From a virus: 60,106 nucleotides of DNA. The translations under genes and the position numbers were made by a program. Within the stretch, counting starts at the first letter, position 1. Every line of letters begins with the position of its first letter. Below the pieces are notes generated by a model. The model ran no database searches. It was not told the origin of the DNA and saw only the letters and a program-made list of their open reading frames with translations. Below are positions 38,759 through 44,237 of the stretch, in pieces. The stretch spans positions 1 to 60,106 of the IMG/VR virus record IMGVR_UViG_3300046170_000227. The stretch is one strand, 5' to 3'.

Positions 38759-38909
38759 GGCTATAAAATACCAGAAGGACCTTGTATCACGGGCCATGGA
38801 TCATGTGGTCAAGATGGACGAATCAGGGATCACGGATCTTATGATTCAGATTGAGGCGGAATATGAGCGAAAGTATGGCAAAAATAAAACAGATAAAGTT
38901 GTTCTTTAG
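38709..38909 (+). CDS. Small helical protein
   Basis: 66 residues from ATG 38709 behind GAAAGGAATACT. TDQTRWGIDQVQVKNKAIKY then VVKMDESGITDLMIQIEAEY and ERKYGKNKTDKVVL. Mostly helical. Contains GGATCAN repeats (38795, 38827-38840). It is the last gene before the repeat-rich non-coding region and overlaps its 17-bp palindrome. Function unknown. Confidence 0.55.
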   Translation: MTDQTRWGIDQVQVKNKAIKYQKDLVSRAMDHVVKMDESGITDLMIQIEAEYERKYGKNKTDKVVL

Positions 38910-38921
38910 AATAATTCTAAA
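38905..38921. promoter_or_regulatory. 17-bp palindrome TTTAGAAT-A-ATTCTAAA
   Basis: A perfect palindrome with 8-bp arms around one central base, at the edge of the GCGAAC repeat region. The same palindrome with central C occurs at 42253-42269. Size and symmetry suit a dimeric DNA-binding protein. Confidence 0.5.
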
Positions 38922-38924
38922 TAA

Positions 38925-39250
38925 TTTTGCGAACCCTAGGGTTCGGGAAATGCCCAAAAGTGCGAACTTAGGGTTCGGGAGCCTTCGCACTTTTTGTAAA
39001 AAACAGGTCAATTGTGTCCAAATTGTGTTCAAATATGGCCTTTGCCACATTTCTGCCACAAAAGTGCGAACCCTACCCCCTGTTTTGCGAACCCATTTTA
39101 CGCCAATGCGAAGCCTTGCGAACTTAGGGTTCGGGGCTTACTATTCAAGTATACCAACACTAATAGCTCAATTTTTAAGTTTTGCGAACTTTCAAAAATA
39201 TTTTTTGTCTAGCGCATGAAAAAATATAATTTGTCATATAGGGTTCGCAG
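38925..39250. repeat. Non-coding GCGAAC iteron-like region, origin candidate
   Basis: About 330 bp with no convincing gene. GCGAA units occur at about 38929, 38962, 39066, 39087, 39108, 39118 and 39184, with inverted TTCG(C) partners at 38945, 38984 and 39244. A 19-nt unit starting TGCGAACTTAG and ending GGGTTCGGG is identical at 38961 and 39117. CGAACCCTAGGGTTCG (38930-38945) is a perfect palindrome. An AT-rich stretch follows (39170-39240). This layout resembles iteron origins with an unwinding element, but no initiator gene was identified. Confidence 0.5.
38956..38995. terminator. Possible bidirectional terminator in repeat region
   Basis: AAAAGTGCGAA (38956-38966) pairs with TTCGCACTTTT (38984-38994), an 11-bp perfect stem ending in T-rich sequence on the plus strand and an equivalent on the minus strand. 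It lies 47 bases after the stop of the last gene, so it may end the replication/accessory operon. It is built from the repeat unit, so dual function is possible. Confidence 0.55.
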
Positions 39251-39264
39251 ATGTAAAAGAAGTT

Positions 39265-39582
39265 ATGCCTAAAAAGAAATCTAGACGTATAAATAGCTAT
39301 AACAAACCCAAAGCTGGTCAAAGCAGGCAGTTAAGTTTCCATACAAGCGTGTACGTATAGATTGGATTGACATCATCACAGAAGGTGGCTGGGGCACAGG
39401 TAAAAGAGTTTACTGATATGAAACTAGCTACACCTGTAAGTGAAGGTTGGCTGTTTTCTAAAGACAAAGATACTGTGAGAATATTTGCAGGTTATGATGT
39501 TGATGATGATGGTACTATTACTTTTTCGGAGCGATCGGTTTTTCCAACGTCTTGTGTGAAGAAGATAACGAAGATTCATTAG
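39265..39582 (+). CDS. Hypothetical protein, two indels
   Basis: Restored length ~105 residues. It opens MPKKKSRRINSYNKPKAGQS; a missing G near 39325 and an extra A near 39405 interrupt it. Repaired, it reads AVKFPYKRVRIDWIDIITEG, GTGKEFTDMKLATPVSEGWL and FSKDKDTVRIFAGYDVDDDG. This resembles small SH3-like phage proteins that modify transcription or translation, but that is weak. The 3' end overlaps the small terminase gene tail to tail by 65 bases. Confidence 0.5.
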
Positions 39583-40039
39583 GTGTCACATTTATCAGAG
39601 ATCCGTAATCGTCTATTATCTGTTTCATTTTTGCTTCTAGCTCTTGTTCTGATAGGTCCTCTAGTTTTCCTGTTTTTATTATCTTTCTATCTATGTATAG
39701 TCCTGCTGCTTTTCCTCTGTTTGCTTCCGCGTTCACTGCTGAAGAGAATGATCCTTTTTTTAAAGCGGCCTCTCTTAGTCTAGCAAGTTCTGCAATGTGT
39801 CCTTCATAAGATACCTCATGTTTTCTAATTCTCTCTTCTCTCAACTGTCCTAAATATTTTGCAACTAATGGTGAGAGTCTTGGGTTGTTTAATTCTGATC
39901 CTTCTTGTCTTGCACGTTTAGGACTGTAGCCAGCAGCGATAGCCGCTTCTGTTTGTGTCATTGGTCCTTCCGGTCCACCGAATACTAAGAACTCAGCAAA
40001 ACGTTGTTGCATTTCTGTTAATCTTTTTGGAACACCCAT
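39518..40039 (-). CDS. terS: Terminase small subunit
   Basis: 173 residues on the minus strand. LTEMQQRFAEFLVFGGPEGP, TQTEAAIAAGYSPKRARQEG (helix-turn-helix) and ALKKGSFSSAVNAEANRGKA then AGLYIDRKI form the DNA-recognition and oligomerisation blocks of phage small terminases. It selects phage DNA for packaging with the large subunit at 45091, which is on the other strand 5 kb away. The promoter places the transcript start at about its ATG, so the message may be leaderless. Confidence 0.85.
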   Translation of the reverse strand: MGVPKRLTEMQQRFAEFLVFGGPEGPMTQTEAAIAAGYSPKRARQEGSELNNPRLSPLVAKYLGQLREERIRKHEVSYEGHIAELARLREAALKKGSFSSAVNAEANRGKAAGLYIDRKIIKTGKLEDLSEQELEAKMKQIIDDYGSLINVTPNESSLSSSHKTLEKPIAPKK

Positions 40040-40040
40040 G

Positions 40041-40074
40041 TTGACAATTTAAGGTAACTATCCTATATTGTCAA
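40041..40074. promoter_or_regulatory. Overlapping divergent promoters
   Basis: Plus strand: TTGACA (40041-40046), 17 bases, TATATT (40064-40069), serving ATG 40077. Minus strand: TTGACA (40074-40069), 17 bases, TAAATT (40051-40046), serving the small terminase ATG at 40039. Each -10 overlaps or abuts the other's -35, so only one polymerase can bind at a time. CTATCCTATATT at 40058-40069 is the shared element. Both starts lie within a few bases of the start codons. Confidence 0.65.
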
Positions 40075-40076
40075 GA

Positions 40077-40262
40077 ATGAAAGTACATAGAAGTTCACAA
40101 GAATTACAAGAAACTATAGAAGGATATAAGATGATTATAGAAGAACAGAAGAAAGAGATTTGGGAATTAAAACAAATTGCATCTGAATACGAAAAAAATA
40201 AAAACTTGTTGCAAGGTTATAAAAACGTGATACAGGATTTATCATCCAGGTTGGTTAAATAA
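40077..40262 (+). CDS. Coiled-coil small protein
   Basis: 61 residues from ATG 40077, chosen over a TTG nine bases upstream that lies in the -10. MKVHRSSQELQETIEGYKMI then IEEQKKEIWELKQIASEYEK is a continuous amphipathic coiled coil. The mRNA appears leaderless. The stop overlaps the next start (AATAATG). Function unknown. Confidence 0.6.
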   Translation: MKVHRSSQELQETIEGYKMIIEEQKKEIWELKQIASEYEKNKNLLQGYKNVIQDLSSRLVK

Positions 40263-40504
40263 TGTTAATCAAACATTTGCAAGACTATCTAGAAAAGTTT
40301 ACTGAAGGTCCAGGTGGCACAAAAGGCAACGCAGTTTCCAATGCTCGTGTCTACATTATGGACGAGAAAGGTTTTCTTGAAGAGATCAAACGTATTGAAG
40401 TGCACGAAAGTACAATCATAGGGGACGGTTCTATTAAGGTAGTATTGAAACCACAACGTGAGAAAAAGCTTATTTTAAATCCTGGTTTAGTGGGTGACCA
40501 TTAA
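40262..40504 (+). CDS. Hypothetical protein
   Basis: 80 residues. LIKHLQDYLEKFTEGPGGTK then GNAVSNARVYIMDEKGFLEE and STIIGDGSIKVVLKPQ. Mixed alpha/beta, likely cytoplasmic, no known motif. Co-transcribed with the coiled-coil gene. Function unknown. Confidence 0.6.
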   Translation: MLIKHLQDYLEKFTEGPGGTKGNAVSNARVYIMDEKGFLEEIKRIEVHESTIIGDGSIKVVLKPQREKKLILNPGLVGDH

Positions 40505-40536
40505 CATTTAAACACAGGAGTAACCTTGAAAACAGC

Positions 40537-40914
40537 ATGGCGCCAGAGCGTAAATTATATCAAAAAGTTAAGAAACATTTTACCAATTTTTCCCTCATTA
40601 GACTTGAAAATAATAGCTTACACGGTACTCCCGATCTATTGGCTTATAATAATTCTGGCCACTTTTTCACTATCGAACTGAAAGTCACTTCGGGTAACCG
40701 ATTAAAGTTTTCACCACACCAAATAGCCTTTCATGTGAGGCATCCGAACAATACATTTATCATAGCAGAGGCCCTTGGTCCAAGGTCCGAGAAACTTATT
40801 TACATGTATCCTGGTTCAAGAATCTTGGAGCTTGAAGCCTGTGGCTTGAAGCTTGATCCTTTATGCTTGGGGCTTGAAGCTTGTGGCTTGTGGCTTAATA
40901 GACTTGGTGCTTGA
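40537..40914 (+). CDS. VRR-NUC-like nuclease with repeat-derived C-terminus
   Basis: 125 residues. RLENNSLHGTPDLLAY (Glu24, Asp33) and FFTIELKV (Glu47, Lys49) form a PD-(D/E)XK core of the VRR-NUC/Holliday-resolvase type; PHQIAFHVRH follows. The last ~30 residues (LELEACGLKLDPLCLGLEAC and onward) are translated directly from the CTTGNNG heptamer array, so the natural end was probably extended by the repeat. Shared array with the converging minus-strand gene. Confidence 0.7.
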   Translation: MAPERKLYQKVKKHFTNFSLIRLENNSLHGTPDLLAYNNSGHFFTIELKVTSGNRLKFSPHQIAFHVRHPNNTFIIAEALGPRSEKLIYMYPGSRILELEACGLKLDPLCLGLEACGLWLNRLGA

Positions 40915-40972
40915 AGCTTGCGGCTTGGAGCTTGATGCTTGTGGCTTGCTGCTTGGAGCTTGAGGCTTGTGG
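40824..40972. repeat. Tandem heptamer array CTTGNNG, about 20 units
   Basis: Near-perfect 7-base units (CTTGGAG, CTTGAAG, CTTGTGG, CTTGATC and similar) run for 149 bases, interrupted slightly at 40894-40904. On the minus strand, three units encode the 7-residue repeat KPQASSS, giving Ser/Pro/Gln/Lys tails; on the plus strand they encode LEACGLK-like repeats. The array lies where two genes converge. Related arrays are at 41744 and 42203. Confidence 0.85.
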
Positions 40973-41100
40973 CCCGGACCAGGTGCACGCTGGGCTTCAG
41001 CCGTCGCTTTTCCATTGCTAATGACCTGATCCGATTTATCCCTTGGGATTCTGTAAAATTTTGGGTGTTTAAAAACAAATGTCATGTTAGTGTTTACCAT
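40861..41100 (-). CDS. Small protein with KPQASSS repeat tail
   Basis: 79 residues on the minus strand. The N-terminal 36 residues (NTNMTFVFKHPKFYRIPRDK, SDQVISNGKATAEAQ) look like a small unique domain; the rest is heptapeptide repeats from the CTTGNNG array. It overlaps the GP88-like gene by 14 bases. A start at Met6 is equally possible. Function unknown; the tail length probably varies between isolates. Confidence 0.5.
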   Translation of the reverse strand: MVNTNMTFVFKHPKFYRIPRDKSDQVISNGKATAEAQRAPGPGHKPQAPSSKPQASSSKPQASSTKSIKPQATSFKPQA

Positions 41101-41686
41101 ATTCTATATTCTTAACAAGCGGGTCCCAGCAAGCTCGACAGCTGCCGCACTCATTGTTGTTGTCAGGGGCTGGACAGCTTCGACTCTTCGTCGAGACTGT
41201 TGACGTATTGGCCCAGCTCTTGACTGGTCCCTGGTCAATCATCGGTGATGAAAATCTTACAACTAAGTTTGCTGGCGCCATGTGCATATGGTCCTTGATC
41301 CACGCTTCACGCGTTGGCATCCAGTGACGCTTAGCTGGTGTGGCTCTACAGACTTCGAAAATTTTCATTAAGTGGGTGAAGTCCTGCACGTCGCCTGAAT
41401 CGTGCCATCTAAACACATCAGGCTTTTTGCTGTTGATCAGTGTTGCCATCGCTTCGACCCATTGCGGGTGATCAATTGCCTTCAGGCGCTTGTATTGCGC
41501 CGCTTGTACAACAGCGAAAACATAACAACCTTTCTCAGCGTAACAGCCTGAGCATACTGAGTTAGGTATTAATTTTAATTTGTTTCCAGTCTTGCATTCA
41601 GCAGCAGGAATTCCAATTGCCCAGCCGGGCATCTTCGACGGTTTACTTAGCCCTCCAACCAGGGCCCATGCTTCTTTAGTATTCAT
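41087..41686 (-). CDS. GP88-family phage protein
   Basis: 199 residues. MPGWAIGIPAAECKTGNKLK, then CSGCYAEKGCYVF (Cys45, Cys48, Cys54), FRWHDSGDVQDF (92-103) and a Cys-rich C-terminus (CPAPDNNNECGSCRACW) fit the GP88 family of phage proteins known from actinophages and others. The paired Cys suggest zinc or Fe-S binding; activity is not established. Codon use and GC are higher than in the surrounding genome, suggesting transfer. Driven by the minus promoter at 41714. Confidence 0.7.
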   Translation of the reverse strand: MNTKEAWALVGGLSKPSKMPGWAIGIPAAECKTGNKLKLIPNSVCSGCYAEKGCYVFAVVQAAQYKRLKAIDHPQWVEAMATLINSKKPDVFRWHDSGDVQDFTHLMKIFEVCRATPAKRHWMPTREAWIKDHMHMAPANLVVRFSSPMIDQGPVKSWANTSTVSTKSRSCPAPDNNNECGSCRACWDPLVKNIEYGKH

Positions 41687-41868
41687 ATTCTTTTGTCCTT
41701 TCTTTTATAGGATACTATAACATTATAATTCTTACGTGTCAAGCTTGCGGCTTGTCGCTTGCAGCTTGAGGCTTGTTGCTTGTAGCTCGGTCCTTGGGCC
41801 TCGAGCCAGCGCCAGTGGTGCAGCAGGATCTGTATACTTTCAGATCCTGCTCTATGGGCCTTATTCAT
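41683..41868 (-). CDS. Small protein with repeat-derived tail
   Basis: 61 residues on the minus strand: MNKAHRAGSESIQILLHHWR, then WLEAQGPSYKQQASSCKRQA from the heptamer array at 41744-41792, and a basic end. The start overlaps the upstream stop (ATGA), and its 3' end contains the promoter of the GP88-like gene. Function unknown. Confidence 0.5.
   Translation of the reverse strand: MNKAHRAGSESIQILLHHWRWLEAQGPSYKQQASSCKRQAASLTRKNYNVIVSYKRKDKRI
41714..41742 (-). promoter_or_regulatory. Minus-strand sigma70-like promoter
   Basis: Minus strand TTGACA (41742-41737), 17 bases, TATAGT (41719-41714), immediately followed by ATCCTATA. It lies 28 bases upstream of the GP88-like start codon, with AGAAAGGAC as a ribosome site between. 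Confidence 0.65.
41744..41792. repeat. Tandem heptamer array, about 7 units
   Basis: Seven units of the CTTGNNG type (CTTGCGG, CTTGTCG, CTTGCAG, CTTGAGG, CTTGTTG, CTTGTAG, CTCGGTC) lie just upstream of the promoter at 41714 and inside the 3' part of the gene at 41683-41868. Same family as the array at 40824. Confidence 0.75.
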
Positions 41869-42017
41869 TTTAAATATCCAATCTCTTTCAGGTAGTCATA
41901 GGCATCATCCATCGTGGATCTAAAATGCTCAGTCCTGTATTCGGCTGGACAGTCTTCATCAGCCTGGCAGCACATAGCTGCCAGGTGAGCTGCAAGTATT
42001 TTTTCTTTTTCAGTCAT
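41865..42017 (-). CDS. Small hypothetical protein
   Basis: 50 residues on the minus strand: MTEKEKILAAHLAAMCCQAD, then EDCPAEYRTEHFRSTMDDAY and DYLKEIGYLK. Helical, with three Cys. Its start overlaps the previous gene by eight bases (ATGACTGA) and its stop overlaps the next start (ATGA), strong support for a real coupled gene. Function unknown. Confidence 0.55.
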   Translation of the reverse strand: MTEKEKILAAHLAAMCCQADEDCPAEYRTEHFRSTMDDAYDYLKEIGYLK

Positions 42018-42144
42018 CCTTTCTGTCCTCCATGTATTTTCTTGATCTCTCCTGATCTTCCTTCACCATCCGGATGATCTCTTCCAGGGCGTTAGCTACT
42101 CTGTTCAGCTGCTCACCAGCTTCGTATATTTTTATTTTACTCAT
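42010..42144 (-). CDS. Small helical protein
   Basis: 44 residues on the minus strand: MSKIKIYEAGEQLNRVANAL, then EEIIRMVKEDQERSRKYMED. A continuous amphipathic helix, likely a coiled coil. It starts about 25 bases after the -10 of the promoter at 42169 and overlaps the next gene by eight bases. Function unknown. Confidence 0.55.
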   Translation of the reverse strand: MSKIKIYEAGEQLNRVANALEEIIRMVKEDQERSRKYMEDRKDD

Positions 42145-42168
42145 ATGTATTTCTCACTTTCTATATTA

Positions 42169-42197
42169 ATCCTACATTATCCTTGAGCCATTGTCAA
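42169..42197 (-). promoter_or_regulatory. Minus-strand sigma70-like promoter, -10 TAGGAT
   Basis: Minus strand TTGACA (42197-42192), 17 bases, TAGGAT (42174-42169). Spacing is ideal and the -10 is the same TAGGAT hexamer as at 43829 and 44586. It would transcribe the chain of small genes 42144 to 41683. Confidence 0.65.
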
Positions 42198-42401
42198 GCG
42201 CTGCTTGCGGCTTGAGGCTTGGCGCTCTCTGCTCTTCTTCTTTAGAATGATTTTTAGAATCATTCTAAACTGGCAATTTACCCGTTGCGCCTCCTGATCA
42301 GGGAACTCGGCGCACCATGGTGTTACACACATTGCTACCTTGCGGATCATCGCTAACGTACAGGGAAATGCCAGAGGCAAGATGTGGACGCTGGTGTACA
42401 C
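42177..42401 (-). CDS. Doubtful minus-strand reading frame
   Basis: 74 codons from a GTG at 42401, with internal Met codons (AMIRKVAMCVTPWCAEFPDQ) and a heptamer-derived end. No ribosome site is seen, it contains a 12-bp hairpin (42241-42269), and it runs into the promoter at 42169. Either a poorly conserved small gene or part of a structured leader. Kept because it is the only long frame here. Confidence 0.25.
   Translation of the reverse strand: MYTSVHILPLAFPCTLAMIRKVAMCVTPWCAEFPDQEAQRVNCQFRMILKIILKKKSRERQASSRKQRLTMAQG
42203..42224. repeat. Short heptamer array, three units
   Basis: CTTGCGG, CTTGAGG, CTTGGCG at 42204-42224, the third locus of the CTTGNNG family, next to the promoter at 42169. 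As at 41744, the array sits beside a minus-strand TTGACA box. Confidence 0.6.
42241..42269. promoter_or_regulatory. Palindrome and 12-bp hairpin
   Basis: TTTAGAATGATT (42241-42252) pairs with AATCATTCTAAA (42258-42269) around five bases. The same stretch contains the palindrome TTTAGAAT-C-ATTCTAAA (42253-42269), identical in arms to 38905-38921. Could be an operator (one and a half sites) or a transcript hairpin. Confidence 0.5.
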
Positions 42402-42419
42402 TTACTGATACTATTATTA

Positions 42420-42723
42420 GCAGGACCCTGAGTTGAGGCCGGCGTGCTTTATTTTAACAGCCCGGGCAACAGGCCTAACAGGTTATCACCTGTCAGGGTC
42501 CAGCAAATAATGATCAGTCACTATGCTACGCGGGGTAGGTAGCGTTGCTTAATACCATGCAGGATCCTACGCGTGCCCCCGGGTTATAGTGTTATCTCCA
42601 CAGTCAATAATGACTGATCCCAGATCCAATTTACCAGTTCTAAAGCATAGCTGAACTTACTATCTATTGGATCAGGGATCAGTGCAGGGGAATTTTTAGG
42701 GTATCCCCTGCTCCTATTTTTTT
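42420..42723 (+). ncRNA. Candidate structured non-coding RNA
   Basis: About 300 bases, GC-richer than the genome, with no plausible gene but many perfect complementary blocks. P1 GGACCCTGA (42423-42431) with 42493-42501, enclosing AGGCC/GGCCT (42436, 42472) and hairpin ACAGGT-TATC-ACCTGT (42478-42493). P4 GATCAGTCA (42512) with 42611-42619, enclosing CACTAT/ATAGTG (42519, 42586) and GTAGG/CCTAC (42535, 42566). P6, about 18 bp with one mismatch (42613-42630 with 42666-42683), caps a smaller hairpin. It ends at a terminator. P4 and P6 compete for 42613-42619. Strand is uncertain; the terminator favours plus, a minus promoter lies at 42757. Confidence 0.55.
42684..42723 (+). terminator. Rho-independent terminator
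   Basis: GCAGGGGA (42684-42691) pairs perfectly with TCCCCTGC (42704-42711), 12-base loop, followed by TCCTA and seven T (42717-42723). It ends the candidate structured RNA and would stop plus-strand read-through into the gene at 42835. Confidence 0.8.
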
Positions 42724-42756
42724 ATTTCACCTAAACAGAATAAAAAACATAAATGC

Positions 42757-42785
42757 AATATAATCCTTGACTATCCTATTGTCAA
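42757..42785 (-). promoter_or_regulatory. Minus-strand promoter overlapping a weak plus-strand one
   Basis: Minus: TTGACA (42785-42780), 17 bases, TATATT (42762-42757). Plus: TTGACT (42767-42772), 17 bases, TAAAAC, weaker, serving the gene at 42835. ATCCTATTGTCAAG in the middle is shared with the site at 40041. A minus transcript would run antisense through the candidate RNA toward the 42.1 kb gene chain. Confidence 0.5.
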
Positions 42786-42834
42786 GTAGTAAAACAATTA
42801 AATGCAAAATAAAAATAATAACCAGAAAGGTACA

Positions 42835-43699
42835 ATGACTAAAATAAGAATGAATACAGAGTTAAGAAACAAACTCTTTAATAAAATAAAAAATGTCTTT
42901 GAGAATGAGGACACTCAAGAACGAGAGGCATATCTTCAATCAAGAGAGTATGTTGATGAGCAATATACAACTGCACACAAACTTGCAAAAGAAGTTGTTG
43001 AGAGATCATATCCAACAGAAGATGTTGCAACATTAAGACACTTTAAAAATAAATATGGAAGTCCTTGTGATGTTGTTGCAAAAGATAAATGCTTTTACTT
43101 TGCACACAATGAGGGTGTTGATGATGAGGGCGAACCAAAAGAAACTAAATCACATTTTGATTTTGGTTTGTTTGGCAATACCAATGGTAGTGAGTACGAT
43201 CATACAGAGGGTAATCACTTTGCACTTGCTTATTATCGTGAGGATTTAAAAGCTATGGATTGCAACCCAGATATCTATGCACAACAAAAAGAAAACAAAG
43301 AGAATCCCACACAAAACAAAACATGTTGATGAGTGTTTAAAAGCACTTGGCAAAGTTGGTAATTATCATTCTTCAAATGATAATGTTGGTATGGCAAAAA
43401 CATTTGATGACCAATACTATCTTGATGTAATTGGAACATCTTATTGCAGATCACGTGCAATCGCATGTACTAAAGATGAGTACGAGCAATTTGAAACTTG
43501 GCGAATTGCAAAAGCTAATGTTGTATCTAAACACCAAACATGGATTGATACAATTCAAAAACAATGCGATCAGTTAAAGATTGGATTGAAAGCATACAGA
43601 TATCTTTCAGAGGGTATTGAACTTGCTACTGAACTTGGAATACAATTAGATGAGGCAGAGTTAATTAGAACTAACTCAACAGGGATTGACTATCTATAA
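42835..43699 (+). CDS. Conserved hypothetical protein, +1 indel
   Basis: Restored length 287 residues from ATG 42835 (AGAAAGG upstream); a start at 42802 lacks a site. TKIRMNTELRNKLFNKIKNV, FDFGLFGNTNGSEYDHTEGN, then an A-run indel near 43300, VDECLKALGKVGNYHSSNDN, YYLDVIGTSYCRSRAIACTK and YRYLSEGIELATELGIQLDE. N-terminal helical, central acidic part, C-terminal coiled coil. No family recognised. First gene after the 42767 promoter; likely early. Confidence 0.6.
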
Positions 43700-43718
43700 T
43701 CCAAGCAACTTGGCTAGT

Positions 43719-43802
43719 ATGATTAAAGGTATGAAGAATAAAAATCAATCAAGAGAGGCGAAGATATTGGCTAGAAAAAAATATGAAGAAAGTCTAAATT
43801 AA
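43719..43802 (+). CDS. Tiny basic peptide
   Basis: 27 residues, MIKGMKNKNQSREAKILARK then KYEESLN, 19 bases after the previous stop and just before the promoter at 43806. Composition is basic and helical. No clear ribosome site (a TTG start seven codons up is possible... upstream frame is open). Low support. Confidence 0.3.
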   Translation: MIKGMKNKNQSREAKILARKKYEESLN

Positions 43803-43805
43803 AGT

Positions 43806-43836
43806 TTGACAAGGGCTATCCTATAATATAGGATAG
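43806..43836 (+). promoter_or_regulatory. Promoter with 21-bp palindromic operator
   Basis: TTGACA (43806-43811), 17 bases, TAGGAT (43829-43834). A perfect palindrome, CTATCCTATA, one A, TATAGGATAG (43816-43836), covers the spacer and the -10. This is the fullest version of the ATCCTA/TAGGAT element found at other promoters here, and a likely repressor site. Confidence 0.7.
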
Positions 43837-43860
43837 TCCTATTAACTAGAAAGGTATAAT

Positions 43861-44050
43861 ATGACAAACAAAACATTTTACATAACTTATTGGGCTTCTC
43901 AAACATAAGAAGCACATTACAAGACAAGGAAAGCATGACGAGAAATCTCGTTATGGTACATCTAAACAAGGTGTTCCATATTATGTTTATTATGACTTAG
44001 ATAGTCATGGTTACAGAACTGCAACTACAACATGGAAAGTGAGGCACTAA
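43861..44050 (+). CDS. Small hypothetical protein, +1 indel
   Basis: Restored length 62 residues from ATG 43861 (AGAAAGG upstream): TNKTFYITYWAS, then KHKKHITRQGKHDEKSRYGT and PYYVYYDLDSHGYRTATTTW. An indel near 43900 stops the as-read frame after 15 codons. The end overlaps the next start (CTAATG). Aromatic-rich, perhaps a small beta protein. Function unknown. Confidence 0.5.
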
Positions 44051-44121
44051 TGACAAGTTTTGAATTTTATTGTGTTGTTGGTTTCTTTGGTTTAATTATG
44101 GGATTGGTGGTAGTAGCATGA
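44050..44121 (+). CDS. Tiny membrane peptide
   Basis: 23 residues: MTSFEFYCVVGFFGLIMGLV then VVA, one membrane segment. Overlaps the previous stop (TAATG) and the next start (ATGA). The chain of overlaps supports translation. Function unknown. Confidence 0.45.
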   Translation: MTSFEFYCVVGFFGLIMGLVVVA

Positions 44122-44225
44122 TCTTAGGATTTATATTAATGTTTGGGATAGCAATGATACTTTGTGTTGGTTGTATTCTAGCAAATGGCACACAAGATTT
44201 TATGATGAACAAAATGAAAAAATAA
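44118..44225 (+). CDS. Tiny membrane peptide
   Basis: 35 residues: MILGFILMFGIAMILCVGCI then LANGTQDFMMNKMKK. One membrane segment with a basic cytoplasmic end. ATGA overlap with the previous gene; followed by AGAAAGG and the next gene. Function unknown. Confidence 0.5.
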   Translation: MILGFILMFGIAMILCVGCILANGTQDFMMNKMKK

Positions 44226-44237
44226 GAAAGGATAACA

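Noticed and set aside
38823-39219. Overlapping reading frames of 66-122 codons in the GCGAAC repeat region
   Set aside because: They run through direct and inverted repeats and a terminator-like hairpin, use unusual codons and have no ribosome site; the region is better read as non-coding.
40800-41078. 92-codon minus-strand frame through the heptamer array
   Set aside because: Heptamer repeats keep all frames open; the alternative frame starting at 41100 overlaps its upstream gene better and has a more plausible N-terminus.
42420-42723. tmRNA, RNase P RNA or 6S RNA identity for the structured region
   Set aside because: No tRNA-like acceptor end or tag frame, no RNase P core sequences and not a single long 6S-like hairpin; layout is multi-branched and distinct.
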